From: Candidatus Sulfotelmatobacter kueseliae
GTDB lineage: Bacteria > Acidobacteriota > Terriglobia > Terriglobales > Acidobacteriaceae
Assembly (NCBI GenBank): GCA_900290255.1
Contig: OMOD01000190.1
Coordinates: forward strand, 1-54,748
Reading direction: 5' to 3'
DNA length: 54,748 bases
This document shows positions 25,663-33,654 of the stretch, piece by piece. The notes under the pieces are model-generated. The model saw only the letters and a program-made list of their open reading frames with translations. It did no database searches and was not told where the DNA came from. The translations under genes and the position numbers were made by a program. Each line of letters starts with the position of its first letter. Positions within the stretch are counted from its first letter, which is position 1.

Positions 25663-27036
25663 CTATCCGCCTAATTGCTCGGTCAATTTGTTGACCAGCC
25701 TGTTCAAATCCTTGTCGTTCTTGCGGGCCTCCTCGATCTTCTCGACCGAGTGCAGCACAGTGGTGTGATGCTTACCGCCAAATTGACGTCCGATTTCCGG
25801 GAGTGACGCCTCGGTCAGATGCTTGGCAAGATACATGGCAATCTGGCGGGGATAGACAATCGCCCGCGAATTGTTCTTGGCTTTGATCTCGACTAGCCGC
25901 AGGCCGAACTGCTCGGCAACCATCTTCTGAATGGACTCGATGGTGACTTTGCGGGCCTGCGAATCAATGAAGTTCTTCAGAACTTGCTGCGCATAGGGCA
26001 GCGTGATCTCTGCGCCGATCAGCGAGGAGTGGGCAACCAGGCGAATCAGGGCACCTTCCAGTTCCCGGACGTTCGAGCGGATGTTGGACGCAACGTAGAG
26101 CGCAACATCGGTGGGCAGAGTGACTTTCTCCTGTTCCGCTTTTTTCTGCAGGATGGCGACTTTGGTCTCGAGATCGGGCGGCTGAATATCAGCAATCAGT
26201 CCCCACTCGAAGCGGCTGCGCAGCCGATCTTCGATCTCCGCCAATTCCTTGGGTGAGCGGTCGCTGGCGATCACGATCTGCTTCATCGACTCGTGCAGCG
26301 CGTTGAAGGTATGAAAGAACTCTTCCTGGGTGCGCTCTTTCTGCGCCAAAAACTGGATGTCGTCAATGAGCAGCACATCGACATTGCGGAACTTGTCGCG
26401 AAAGCTGGTCATCTTGTCGTAGCGCAGCGAGTTGATCATATCGTTGGTGAACTTCTCGCTCGATACGTAGCAGATGGCGGCCTGCGGCATGCGCCGTTTG
26501 ATCTCGTGTCCAATGGCCTGCATCAGGTGCGTCTTGCCCATGCCCACGCCGCCGTATAGGAAGAGCGGGTTGTAGGCCTTGGACGGACGTTCCGCAACCG
26601 CCTGGCAGGCAGCATGAGCAAACTGGTTGCCGCTGCCGATCACAAAGGCGTCGAAGGTGTAGCGAGGATTGAGCTGGGCGGCGCCATCCCAGTCGAAGCG
26701 GCTTTGCGACGGGCCGGCGGTGGGGGCAGCGGCGGAGAGTCCGCCATCGTGCCGCACTGTGGTTGCCGCTGGATCGTCCTCCGGGGTCACAAACTTCACA
26801 TCGTTGAAGCCCAGGCCCAGATTGTCGATGGCTTCCTGGATCAGGTCGGCGTACTTGTCGCCGGCGTGGCGGAACTCAACCGTTGGAACCCGCACGAACA
26901 AAACTCCTCCGCTGGTGTGGCTGTAACGGGTGGGTTTCAGCCAGGTGTCGTAGGAGTGGCGGTTGATCTTCTTTTCCAACGCATCCAGAATGCGCGCCCA
27001 CGGATTAGGGGAAAGAGTTGTGCTCGGAACTGACAT
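25663..27036 (-). CDS. dnaA: Chromosomal replication initiator DnaA
   Basis: Binds DnaA boxes and opens the origin in an ATP-dependent way. 457 residues: domain I (about 8-80, WARILDALEKKINRHSYDTW), a variable linker (about 85-120), AAA+ domain with Walker A GGVGMGKT (162-169) and Walker B LLIDD (about 222-226), arginine-finger region EIEDRLRSRFEWGL, and a C-terminal DNA-binding domain with the signature LPEIGRQFGGKHHTTVLHSV. ATG 27036 has no clear ribosome site. The plus-strand ribosomal and membrane-insertion genes begin 1.16 kb away in the opposite direction. Confidence 0.98.
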   Translation of the reverse strand: MSVPSTTLSPNPWARILDALEKKINRHSYDTWLKPTRYSHTSGGVLFVRVPTVEFRHAGDKYADLIQEAIDNLGLGFNDVKFVTPEDDPAATTVRHDGGLSAAAPTAGPSQSRFDWDGAAQLNPRYTFDAFVIGSGNQFAHAACQAVAERPSKAYNPLFLYGGVGMGKTHLMQAIGHEIKRRMPQAAICYVSSEKFTNDMINSLRYDKMTSFRDKFRNVDVLLIDDIQFLAQKERTQEEFFHTFNALHESMKQIVIASDRSPKELAEIEDRLRSRFEWGLIADIQPPDLETKVAILQKKAEQEKVTLPTDVALYVASNIRSNVRELEGALIRLVAHSSLIGAEITLPYAQQVLKNFIDSQARKVTIESIQKMVAEQFGLRLVEIKAKNNSRAIVYPRQIAMYLAKHLTEASLPEIGRQFGGKHHTTVLHSVEKIEEARKNDKDLNRLVNKLTEQLGG

Positions 27037-27159
27037 AGTTTGAATGCTCGCCGTGGCGCCCCGGCGGCTGGTTTGAGAGCGCCTGTTCTTAAAAAAACGC
27101 CGCTTTACGAAGTCGCTTCCGTCAGTTTACTGCGGAATGTTGTTTACGTTGCGCCGGTG

Positions 27160-27240
27160 CAAACAAAACAGAAAATTTTTTCAAAAGCAGGACCAGATCG
27201 GCATACTAGCACAATTTTTTTTGTTGTGTGGAAATCTTCG
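27160..27240. other. A+T-rich tract with DnaA box upstream of dnaA
   Basis: Two A/T runs (GAAAATTTTTTCAAAA at 27171-27186 and AATTTTTTTTG at 27213-27223) are followed by a DnaA-box-like ATTTCCACA on the minus strand (27235-27227). This is a second candidate origin or a dnaA autoregulatory site. The remaining 27037-27424 region holds no gene apart from the GGGAGG ribosome site of the next one. Confidence 0.45.
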
Positions 27241-27424
27241 GCTGGAATTTTTCCGCGAACGCCATATTCAGCGCTCGTTCCGACGCTGCTGTCAAGTGCC
27301 GCACTGGTAACTGCCGCGCAGACGGTGCAAAGGATCGCGCAAGCATTGTGAACGGGTTGAACCCCCGGATGAGCTTCCGGTATACGATAACTATTCGTGG
27401 TCTTCGTGGTCCAGGGAGGTTGCC

Positions 27425-28090
27425 ATGATGCGGACGAAGAAGTTGGAGGCTTTATGCTGCGCGGCGGCGATCACATTGCTGTTGGCATGGTGCGGAGGGT
27501 GCGGCAGCGGTTCCAGAAGCAACAACATATCGCAGGCCCAGGCCGAGGCAATGTCGCATGAGTTTGTGACGGCAGTCGAGAGCGCTCTGTCGAGTGCCGC
27601 GTCGGGGGGCGCGAGTGTCGAGCGCAGCGCGCAGCAGAATCTGTCGGCTGTCGTGGGCGACATTCATCCCGACCAGTCGTCTAGCTGCGTGACCAGCGCG
27701 AGTGGGACGAGTTGCAATATACCGGTGGCCTATAGCGGAGCATGCCCCGGCGGAGGAACGATCGGCGTCTCGGGTGCTTTCGACTTCACCCTGAACAATT
27801 CCGGGGATGGATCGGACAGCACGACACTCACGATCACGCCGACCAATTGCTCGGTTTCCAACCTGACGATTAACGGAGATCCGAATGTCACGGTGGCGAC
27901 CGAGATCAACTTCACGGGGAGCGAGGTACAGTTTCCGGTAACGGCTGCGGAAGCCGGAGAGATCTCGTACGGACCCAATCCGTCAGGAAGCTGCACGATC
28001 AAAGTATCGCTGACGTTGAACTCGACTTCCCAGACTGGCTGCACGGTAACAGGGACGGTGTGCGGACAATCGGTGAGCGGGAGTTGCTAG
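27425..28090 (+). CDS. Small secreted lipoprotein-like protein next to the origin
   Basis: 221 residues. The signal ends in a lipobox-like LAWCGGCGSG, so C23 may be acylated. The mature part begins with an Ala/Ser/Gln-rich helix (about 35-75). It then becomes a Thr/Ser/Asn-rich beta domain with eight or more cysteines (SSSCVTS, GTSCNI, GACPGG, PTNCSV, GSCTIKV, TGCTVTG, VCGQ, GSC), suggesting several disulfides in the periplasm or outside. ATG ATG at 27425 follows GGGAGG. Function unknown. It interrupts the usual dnaA-rpmH neighbourhood. Confidence 0.65.
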   Translation: MMRTKKLEALCCAAAITLLLAWCGGCGSGSRSNNISQAQAEAMSHEFVTAVESALSSAASGGASVERSAQQNLSAVVGDIHPDQSSSCVTSASGTSCNIPVAYSGACPGGGTIGVSGAFDFTLNNSGDGSDSTTLTITPTNCSVSNLTINGDPNVTVATEINFTGSEVQFPVTAAEAGEISYGPNPSGSCTIKVSLTLNSTSQTGCTVTGTVCGQSVSGSC

Positions 28091-28146
28091 CGCCGAAGGC
28101 AGGATTGATTGCGCCTGCGTGTTTGGCGCTCACGCCGCTGGTGATT

Positions 28147-28152
28147 TATACT
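28147..28152 (+). promoter_or_regulatory. -10 box of the rpmH-rnpA-yidDC operon
   Basis: TATACT lies 48 nt before the rpmH ATG, followed by AGGAG at 28184-28188, which is 12 nt upstream of the start. No distinct -35 was recognised. Confidence 0.4.
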
Positions 28153-28200
28153 CATAGTTTGTCTTGAGAGGCTCGAACCAGTCAGGAGCAGCTACTTTTC

Positions 28201-28356
28201 ATGCCCAAGCGTACATTCCAACCGAACCGGCGCAAGCGATCCAAGAAGCATGGATTTCGCACGCGCATGAAGACCCAGGGCGGCCAGAAAGTTTTATCCC
28301 GCCGCCGCGCCAAGGGGCGCAAACGGGTCTCGGTAAAACCAGGTTTCCGTGAATAA
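28201..28356 (+). CDS. rpmH: 50S ribosomal protein L34
   Basis: 51 residues: [28 protein letters not shown], and [12 protein letters not shown]. These are the highly basic family pattern of L34, a component of the large ribosomal subunit. It is too short to be picked up by a 60-residue cut-off. It opens the conserved rpmH-rnpA-yidD-yidC cluster on the plus strand, facing away from dnaA. The rnpA frame begins 52 nt later. Confidence 0.97.
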   Translation: MPKRTFQPNRRKRSKKHGFRTRMKTQGGQKVLSRRRAKGRKRVSVKPGFRE

Positions 28357-28408
28357 TGTTGCCTGGCGCGGAGCGAGTGGTCCGCGTCCAGCGTGAAGCT
28401 GTCTGAAA

Positions 28409-28924
28409 TTGATCAACACCGTGACCGCCGGCGTACCTGGGGAAGAACGGGATCGGGGCGTCAGGCCGCCAGCCAGCCGGGCGGGCTTTCCCCGCAGCAT
28501 GCGCCTGTTGCGCCATGCGGATTTCGAGCGCGTGTACAAGCTGGGCCGGCGGCACTTTTCCGCTTCCCTGACCGCGTTCTACCTGGCGCGGCAGGAGGCG
28601 ACGGCAAGCCAGACGCAGAACCGCCTGACGCCGGGCCTGCGCATCGGATTCACGGTGGGGCGCGCCCTGGGCGGCGCGGTTCAACGCAACCGCATCAAGC
28701 GCCGCCTGCGCGAAGCGGTGCGGCTGGCTCGGCCACTCGCGGGCACGTGCGTCGACGTTGTGATTAACCCCAAGAAGTCGTTGCTGACCGCCGACTTCGA
28801 AGCGGTGGTGAACGAAGTGCGCCGGGCCTTCGTAGTCATAGAAGAGAAGCTGAAAGGAAAGCAGCAGAAGTCAACGGATGCGCCGGAAGATCGGGGTTCC
28901 GGAGACGGGAAAACGAAAGCCTGA
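28409..28924 (+). CDS. rnpA: Ribonuclease P protein component
   Basis: The protein partner of the RNase P RNA in maturing the 5' ends of tRNAs. The core begins [20 protein letters not shown] and contains [20 protein letters not shown] and RRLREAVRL, the conserved RNA-binding helix. The start is uncertain: TTG 28409, GTG 28421 and ATG 28499 are all in frame, and the segment GFPRS before the ATG looks conserved, favouring an upstream start. The C-terminal tail (about 25 residues, Lys/Asp/Gly-rich) is probably disordered. yidD follows 10 nt later. Confidence 0.92.
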   Translation: MINTVTAGVPGEERDRGVRPPASRAGFPRSMRLLRHADFERVYKLGRRHFSASLTAFYLARQEATASQTQNRLTPGLRIGFTVGRALGGAVQRNRIKRRLREAVRLARPLAGTCVDVVINPKKSLLTADFEAVVNEVRRAFVVIEEKLKGKQQKSTDAPEDRGSGDGKTKA

Positions 28925-28934
28925 AAGCGCAAAA

Positions 28935-29228
28935 ATGCGTCGCTTCGCCCAACTCGTCGTGCTCGGAATTTTGCGAGCCTATAAGTGGTCGATATCGCCC
29001 GCGCTCCCACCGGCGTGCCGCTACGTTCCCACCTGCTCGGAGTACGCGATGGAAGCGGTAGAGCGTTATGGCGTGCTGCGCGGAGGCGTGATGGCAATAG
29101 GCCGCCTTCTGCGCTGCCATCCTTTTGTCCGCGGTGGGTACGACCCGGTGGTGAAGCGCGGGGATGGTTCGAGCGAGGGGCAATCCAGGACGCCCGCTTC
29201 ATATCACGGCGCGATTGAGGAACTCTAA
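28935..29228 (+). CDS. yidD: Membrane protein insertion efficiency factor YidD
   Basis: 97 residues from ATG 28935: [20 protein letters not shown], then [19 protein letters not shown] and [18 protein letters not shown]. The two Cys motifs and the YDPV end are family hallmarks. This small membrane-associated protein helps insertion of membrane proteins together with YidC. It is part of the origin-proximal cluster between rnpA and yidC. The C-terminal 20 residues after the conserved end are variable. Confidence 0.95.
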   Translation: MRRFAQLVVLGILRAYKWSISPALPPACRYVPTCSEYAMEAVERYGVLRGGVMAIGRLLRCHPFVRGGYDPVVKRGDGSSEGQSRTPASYHGAIEEL

Positions 29229-29230
29229 CT

Positions 29231-31009
29231 TTGGCCGAATATCGAAATCCGCAACTCGAACCGGGAAACGAGCGCCGCTTCCTTCTCATTTTTCTCGTAA
29301 TGTTCGTGATCATGCTGGCGTTTCAGCCGTTGCTGAAAAAGTTCATGCCTCAGCCGCCAGCCCAGCCGCAGCAAGCCCAGAGCACGCCACAGCAGCCTGC
29401 GCCCACGGCTGCGGCTGCGCCCGCAGCCGTCGCACCGACCCGTGCGCCTGCGCCCACGGTCACGAAGCAAGCGGCGAGCGAAGCCGAAACCGTTATTGAG
29501 AACGATCTCTACCGCATCACGTTTACCAACCGCGGCGCGCAGGTCAAATCCTGGTTGCTGAAAAAGTGGGACAACGAAACCGGCCAGCCGCAGGATCTGG
29601 TCAATGCCAAAGCCGCAGCGCAATACGGCTACCCGCTTTCGCTGTGGACTTATGACGAATCCCTGCGCAGTAGACTCAGCTCCGCGCTGTACGTGACTGT
29701 GCAGGAAGGCAAGCTCACCGCTCCGGCCACCATCACCTTCGAATACGCCGACCAGGATCTTGTTGTCCGCAAGACCTTCGGTTTTGACCACAGCTATGTT
29801 GTCAACGTTGAAACCGCGGTGACGTACAAAGGCAGTTCTGTGGCTGCGTTCCCGGCATGGCCTTCGGGATTCGGCGATCAGACCACGCCCGCGTTTTACG
29901 CCGCGGGTCTCGTCGACTACCAGTACAACAAGAACATCCAGCGCGTACCCGCGCGATGCGGATTTTCGCTGTTCTCGAAATGCGCGCAGGTAGTGGGCGG
30001 CGCTACCGTGCCGGGACCCTTCCACTGGGCCGGCCCGACGGATCAATATTTCGCTGCCGTGTTCATTCCTGACGATCCGGCCGCGGCCACGATGGTGACG
30101 CTGCACAGTCTGATGCCGGTCCCACGGGATCCCGAGAAAGCGGACTCCAAAGAAACGATAAATGTAAACGTGCTCGGGGCTGCGGTGGGCAACTTGCACG
30201 GTCCCACCTCCGAGCGCGTGTTCGTCGGGCCGAAAGAGCTGGAAGTGCTCGAGAAAATTTCGGTTCCCGGAGTATCGGGCGCCGACAACGATCTCAACGG
30301 CCTGATCGATTTTGGTTGGTGGGGCATAATCGCCAAGCCGCTCTTCTTGTGGCTGAAGTGGACGTACCGTCACGTCGTCGCCAACTGGGGTTGGGCCATC
30401 GTATTTCAGACGTTTGTCATCACCATCGCTCTTCTGCCGCTGCGCATCACGCAGATGAAGTCCATGCTGAAGATGCAGCGGGTTGCACCCCAGATCAAGG
30501 CGATCCAGGAAAAGTACAAGAAGTACAGCCTGCGCGATCCGCGCAAGGCCGCGATGAACGAAGAGATTGGGGCTCTCTACAAGAAAGAAGGCGTCAATCC
30601 AGCGGGCGGGTGCCTGCCCATGCTGATCCAGCTGCCGTTTCTCATCGCCTACTACCGCATGCTGGGAGCCGCTCTCGACCTGCGTCACGCCCACTGGCTC
30701 TGGATCCATGACTTGTCGGCGGCAGAACCGTTCCCCTTTGTGCTGCCGGTGCTCATGGTGGTCAGCATGCTGCTGGTGCAGAAGATGACGCCGCAAGCGG
30801 GCATGGATCCGGCGCAGCAGAGAATGATGACCGTGATGATGCCCCTCTTCATGGGTTTCATTTTCTTCCGCCTGCCCGCGGGCTTGAACTTGTATTACGC
30901 GGAGAGCAACCTGATTTCGATCGCCCAGCAATCGGTGATGAACCGCACCAAGCTCGGCCGCGAGATGCGCGAACTCATGGAGAAGCGCGCGCGCAAGAAG
31001 GAGAAGTAG
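29231..31009 (+). CDS. yidC: Membrane protein insertase YidC
   Basis: 592 residues from TTG 29231, three bases after the yidD stop. Inserts proteins into the inner membrane alone or with SecYEG. TM1 (about 14-32; RFLLIFLVMFVIMLAFQPLL) is followed by a Pro/Gln/Ala linker (38-78) and a large periplasmic domain (about 80-350). The insertase core of five helices begins near residue 365 (WGWAIVFQTFVITIALLPLR) and contains KMQRVAPQIKAIQEKYK and NPAGGCLPMLIQLPFLIAYY. The C-terminus is basic. The stop codon TAG forms part of a repeat arm. Confidence 0.97.
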   Translation: MAEYRNPQLEPGNERRFLLIFLVMFVIMLAFQPLLKKFMPQPPAQPQQAQSTPQQPAPTAAAAPAAVAPTRAPAPTVTKQAASEAETVIENDLYRITFTNRGAQVKSWLLKKWDNETGQPQDLVNAKAAAQYGYPLSLWTYDESLRSRLSSALYVTVQEGKLTAPATITFEYADQDLVVRKTFGFDHSYVVNVETAVTYKGSSVAAFPAWPSGFGDQTTPAFYAAGLVDYQYNKNIQRVPARCGFSLFSKCAQVVGGATVPGPFHWAGPTDQYFAAVFIPDDPAAATMVTLHSLMPVPRDPEKADSKETINVNVLGAAVGNLHGPTSERVFVGPKELEVLEKISVPGVSGADNDLNGLIDFGWWGIIAKPLFLWLKWTYRHVVANWGWAIVFQTFVITIALLPLRITQMKSMLKMQRVAPQIKAIQEKYKKYSLRDPRKAAMNEEIGALYKKEGVNPAGGCLPMLIQLPFLIAYYRMLGAALDLRHAHWLWIHDLSAAEPFPFVLPVLMVVSMLLVQKMTPQAGMDPAQQRMMTVMMPLFMGFIFFRLPAGLNLYYAESNLISIAQQSVMNRTKLGREMRELMEKRARKKEK

Positions 31010-31121
31010 CTGCTAGCTTCTAGCTATTAGCTTGGCTCGAAACAATTCGCGTCACTTTTGGATTTGAGACCAGGATGAAACCGCTGTCATGAGAAGACTT
31101 GAGCTAGCAGCTAGGAGCTGA
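31006..31121. repeat. Inverted-arm word repeat between yidC and jag
   Basis: The left arm reiterates TAGCTGCTAGCTTCTAGC (31007-31032) and includes the yidC stop codon. The right arm (31099-31121) contains the complementary GAGCTAGCAGCTAGGAGC and ends 4 nt before the ATG at 31126. Between them is about 65 nt of unrelated core. The layout equals that of the def-fmt element, but the words differ. Confidence 0.65.
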
Positions 31122-31125
31122 ACTC

Positions 31126-31662
31126 ATGCCCATTCCCGACAAAATCGCTGCCGCCAACAAGATCAACACATTTCTTCAGGCCGTGGTCACGCACGGTGGA
31201 CTCCGGCTGAAATACCGCATCGTGGTGGACCCGCCTGTTCCGGAGAACCGCGACTGGGAGAGCCCGGAGATTCTGGTGGATCTTGCCGGCCCCGACTCCG
31301 CGCTGCTGCTCGACCGGGGAGGAGAACTGCTGCGGGCGCTCGAACTGCTGGCGCTGGAGATGCTCCGCCTGCCTTCGGGCGAGCACGAGAAGGTTTGCTT
31401 CGACTGCCAGAATCATCGCTCCATGCGCATCCAGGAATTGCGCGCCGCCGCTGCCGTGGCGGCGGAGAAAGTGCGCAAAACGGGAACGCCGTATGAGTTC
31501 AGTCCGATGTCGTCGCGCGAGCGCCGCATTGTGCACCTTGCCTTGCGCGATGAGGCCGACCTGCGGACCGAAAGCCAGGGCGAGGGCATGCGCCGCTGCC
31601 TGGTCGTCTTTCCCAAGGACTACAAGTCGGCCGGCATGCCCGCCCCGCGAACGATTCCGTAG
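31126..31662 (+). CDS. KH-R3H RNA-binding protein (Jag/KhpB-like)
   Basis: 178 residues. The C-terminal part contains an R3H-type motif (SSRERRIVHLALRD, with R and H three residues apart) and ends in LRTESQGEGMRRCLVVFP, a hallmark of Jag/SpoIIIJ-associated proteins. The preceding part (about 20-110) is KH-like. The Jag_N domain found in Firmicutes is missing. Jag/KhpB proteins bind RNA and lie downstream of yidC in many genomes, as here. The start lies beside a repeat arm with no clear ribosome site except GGAGCTGAAC near 31113. Confidence 0.8.
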   Translation: MPIPDKIAAANKINTFLQAVVTHGGLRLKYRIVVDPPVPENRDWESPEILVDLAGPDSALLLDRGGELLRALELLALEMLRLPSGEHEKVCFDCQNHRSMRIQELRAAAAVAAEKVRKTGTPYEFSPMSSRERRIVHLALRDEADLRTESQGEGMRRCLVVFPKDYKSAGMPAPRTIP

Positions 31663-31847
31663 CTGCAGGCCGCAATATAATCTGGCGTAGGCAAGTCGTC
31701 TGGCCTTCCAAAATTCCACTTCGCGCTGCGAAGGGGCAGCGCTGGGCGAGGCGGACGCAGAAAAAACCGCTGGCAATTCCACCGTTGCGAATCTTGATTC
31801 GTATCTCTGTTGGTTCCCGGTCCGTCAGAACAAGTCCGCAAAACAAG

Positions 31848-31872
31848 AAGGGCGGCCGCTGAGGCCGCCCTT
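31848..31872 (-). terminator. Terminator of the receiver-like gene
   Basis: A perfect 10-bp stem (AAGGGCGGCC and GGCCGCCCTT, loop 5 nt) followed on the minus strand by CTTGTTTT. It lies 30 nt after the stop of the gene at 31902. Confidence 0.75.
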
Positions 31873-31901
31873 GAACTGGGAACTGGCAACTGGCAACTGG
31901 G
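31873..31901. repeat. AACTGG word repeat
   Basis: Tandem GAACTGGG, AACTGGC, AACTGGC and AACTGGGC units form a single arm of the reiterated-word type. It lies between the terminator and the stop codon of the receiver-like gene. No inverted partner is visible nearby. Confidence 0.6.
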
Positions 31902-32291
31902 CTACTTTCCTGCCCCCGCCGCTGCCGCTGCCGGCATCATCCCGGCGATCTTCATGCCTTCGATGCGGGTCAGCACTGTCTCCAGGCTCGCGCCGGTATC
32001 GGTGCATGCGTCCACATAGGGATGCCGGCTGCCGTCGGCGTGCATCACCAGCACGCTGGTCTCGGCGCTGGCCTTCTTCACCATATAGGGAAGATGATGC
32101 CGATCATTCCGGGTGAGCGTGGCTCCCAGTATGACGAGGTCGAACGCGCTCTTCCTGATTGCCTCCTCCACGCCTTTCCGTCCGACGGCCTGCTGCACCG
32201 TGTGCCCGGCCTTCTCGATTCCTGCGGCCTGCGCCTTCAGAGTTTCATCATTGCCTTCGCCATAAAGAATTCTGAGCCTAGTCTTCCCCAT
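31902..32291 (-). CDS. Receiver-like (CheY-fold) protein lacking the phospho-aspartate
   Basis: 129 residues with a CheY-like alternation (LRILYGEGNDETLKAQAAGI, then FDLVILGATLTRND, SVLVMHADGSRHPYVDAC). At the site of the phosphoacceptor Asp the sequence is FDLVILG, giving Gly56. The N-terminal acidic pair is also absent (YGEGND). It should therefore be a pseudo-receiver that does not use phosphorylation, perhaps a partner-binding or redox-sensing module (inference). The C-terminal tail is Ala-rich (PAAAAAGAGK). It stands alone with its own terminator. Confidence 0.7.
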   Translation of the reverse strand: MGKTRLRILYGEGNDETLKAQAAGIEKAGHTVQQAVGRKGVEEAIRKSAFDLVILGATLTRNDRHHLPYMVKKASAETSVLVMHADGSRHPYVDACTDTGASLETVLTRIEGMKIAGMMPAAAAAGAGK

Positions 32292-32497
32292 CGGTTAGCC
32301 TCGCTTGATTGGTCCCAGCTCGGTACCGGACGCACTGGTACCTGGCAGTGACGGTAACAACCACCCGGCCCCTCGGAAACGTCACCGAAGACCAGCACCG
32401 AACGGGACCGTGCCGGGCCCCGATCAAGGCCGGCCACCAAATCGCTTCCCCTGCCACCCCTTCCGGAGCTACACTTTTGCGCGGAGGCTTTCCAACT

Positions 32498-33007
32498 ATG
32501 TCTGCCCCTATTGTCTGGAGAGCTGTGCTCATATCGCTACTCATATCGTTATTGTGGGTCCCCTGGCTTTCAGCGCAAGCGGGTAATCCTCCAGGTTCCA
32601 CAACCAGCTGCAATCTGGAAGACGGACGCCAGGTGTATATCCGCTACAACCCAGTGACCGCCAGAGAGAAGGTCGCCAACGGTAAGCCATGGAGTCCCGG
32701 CGGCACTCCGATGACTTTATTCACCGAGGCGCAGCTCATGCTTGGCAGCTCCACGATTCCCATCGGCGCCTACACGGTCTATCCCATTCCCGCGCGCGAT
32801 CACTGGACGCTGGTGGTCAACAAGAACGTCACGCCGGGCGCGGCCTACGATGAGAAGCAGGACATTGCCCGCGCGACTATGGAGACCGACCAGGTCGCCC
32901 AGTCCAGTGACGCGCTCGAAGTAGCGTTTGCCCACGTGGGCGCCCGCTGCACTTTGCGGATTTACATCGGCAAAACCGCATCGTTCGCGGATTTCACCGC
33001 GAAGTGA
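32498..33007 (+). CDS. Exported DUF2911 protein
   Basis: 169 residues from ATG 32498, which follows GGAGG at 32483-32487. A TACACT at 32470-32475 may be the -10. The signal peptide is RAVLISLLISLLWVPWLSAQ. The rest is a DUF2911 domain (KVANGKPWSPGGTPMTLF, then IPIGAYTVYPIPARDHWTLV). The family is found in secreted proteins of Bacteroidetes and Acidobacteria and has no known function. A longer open frame from 32309 has no signal peptide and is not preferred. Confidence 0.8.
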   Translation: MSAPIVWRAVLISLLISLLWVPWLSAQAGNPPGSTTSCNLEDGRQVYIRYNPVTAREKVANGKPWSPGGTPMTLFTEAQLMLGSSTIPIGAYTVYPIPARDHWTLVVNKNVTPGAAYDEKQDIARATMETDQVAQSSDALEVAFAHVGARCTLRIYIGKTASFADFTAK

Positions 33008-33136
33008 TGCCGCTTCGGGTGGTGCTGTGCGCGAACAGCCGTGAGGCCGACCCCGACCGCAGCCGACTGGTCGCGTGACTTTCGTCATTTCCTCTATCGC
33101 AGGGAACGCCGCTACACTTCTGCCAGGGTTCAGTCC

Positions 33137-33457
33137 ATGCGTCGTCATTTAGCAGTCGCCATCCTGGCGATCTGTGTGTGGCCGTGTCTCGCGCAAGAGC
33201 AGGCGGAGGGCGGCGCTCGCGCGGTTACGACGCGCATCGTGCCTGTCTATCCCGAGTTGGCGGGCAGAATGCACCTGGCGGGCGTTGCCAAGTTGCGCGT
33301 GACGGTCACGCCTGATGGCGCGGCGAAAACAATCGAGGTTCTCGGCGGGAATCCGGTTCTGGTCAAGGCTGCGCAGGATGCTGTTTTGCACTGGAGGTGG
33401 GTACCGGCACCGCACGAAACCAAAGAAATCGTAGAACTTCACTTTCAGCCCAGGTAG
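33137..33457 (+). CDS. Stand-alone TonB C-terminal domain protein
   Basis: 106 residues from ATG 33137. Signal peptide LAVAILAICVWPCLAQ, then a short linker and one TonB C-terminal domain (TRIVPVYPELAGRMHLAGVA, KLRVTVTPDGAAKTIEV, GNPVLVKAAQDAVLHWRW). There is no Pro-rich span and no permanent anchor, as in the protein at 22498-22929. Such short forms may be periplasmic adaptors or adhesion-type proteins. A TACACT at 33113-33118 is a possible -10. It follows the DUF2911 gene on the same strand by 129 nt. Confidence 0.75.
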   Translation: MRRHLAVAILAICVWPCLAQEQAEGGARAVTTRIVPVYPELAGRMHLAGVAKLRVTVTPDGAAKTIEVLGGNPVLVKAAQDAVLHWRWVPAPHETKEIVELHFQPR

Positions 33458-33654
33458 CTTGGCGGGAGCGGCCCGAGTCCAGACAAGAAACGGACTCGCT
33501 GCCTGTCGCACCTATCGCCATCGCCGCGGCTGGAGCGCTTGTTTTCTTCGGTTACCAAAGGCCCATCCCTTCCTGAACTTTTCATTCGCGTTCGTATCCC
33601 GCAACATATAGATGGTTAAGAATCTCTAAGTTCTCCCCCGGATCGAGAAGCGTC

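Noticed and set aside
28160-28190. tRNA-like GGTTCGAGCC on the minus strand near rpmH
   Set aside because: No acceptor or anticodon stem can be formed around it.
29225-30931. Open frame antisense to yidC
   Set aside because: No homology-like motif. The sense strand is clearly YidC.
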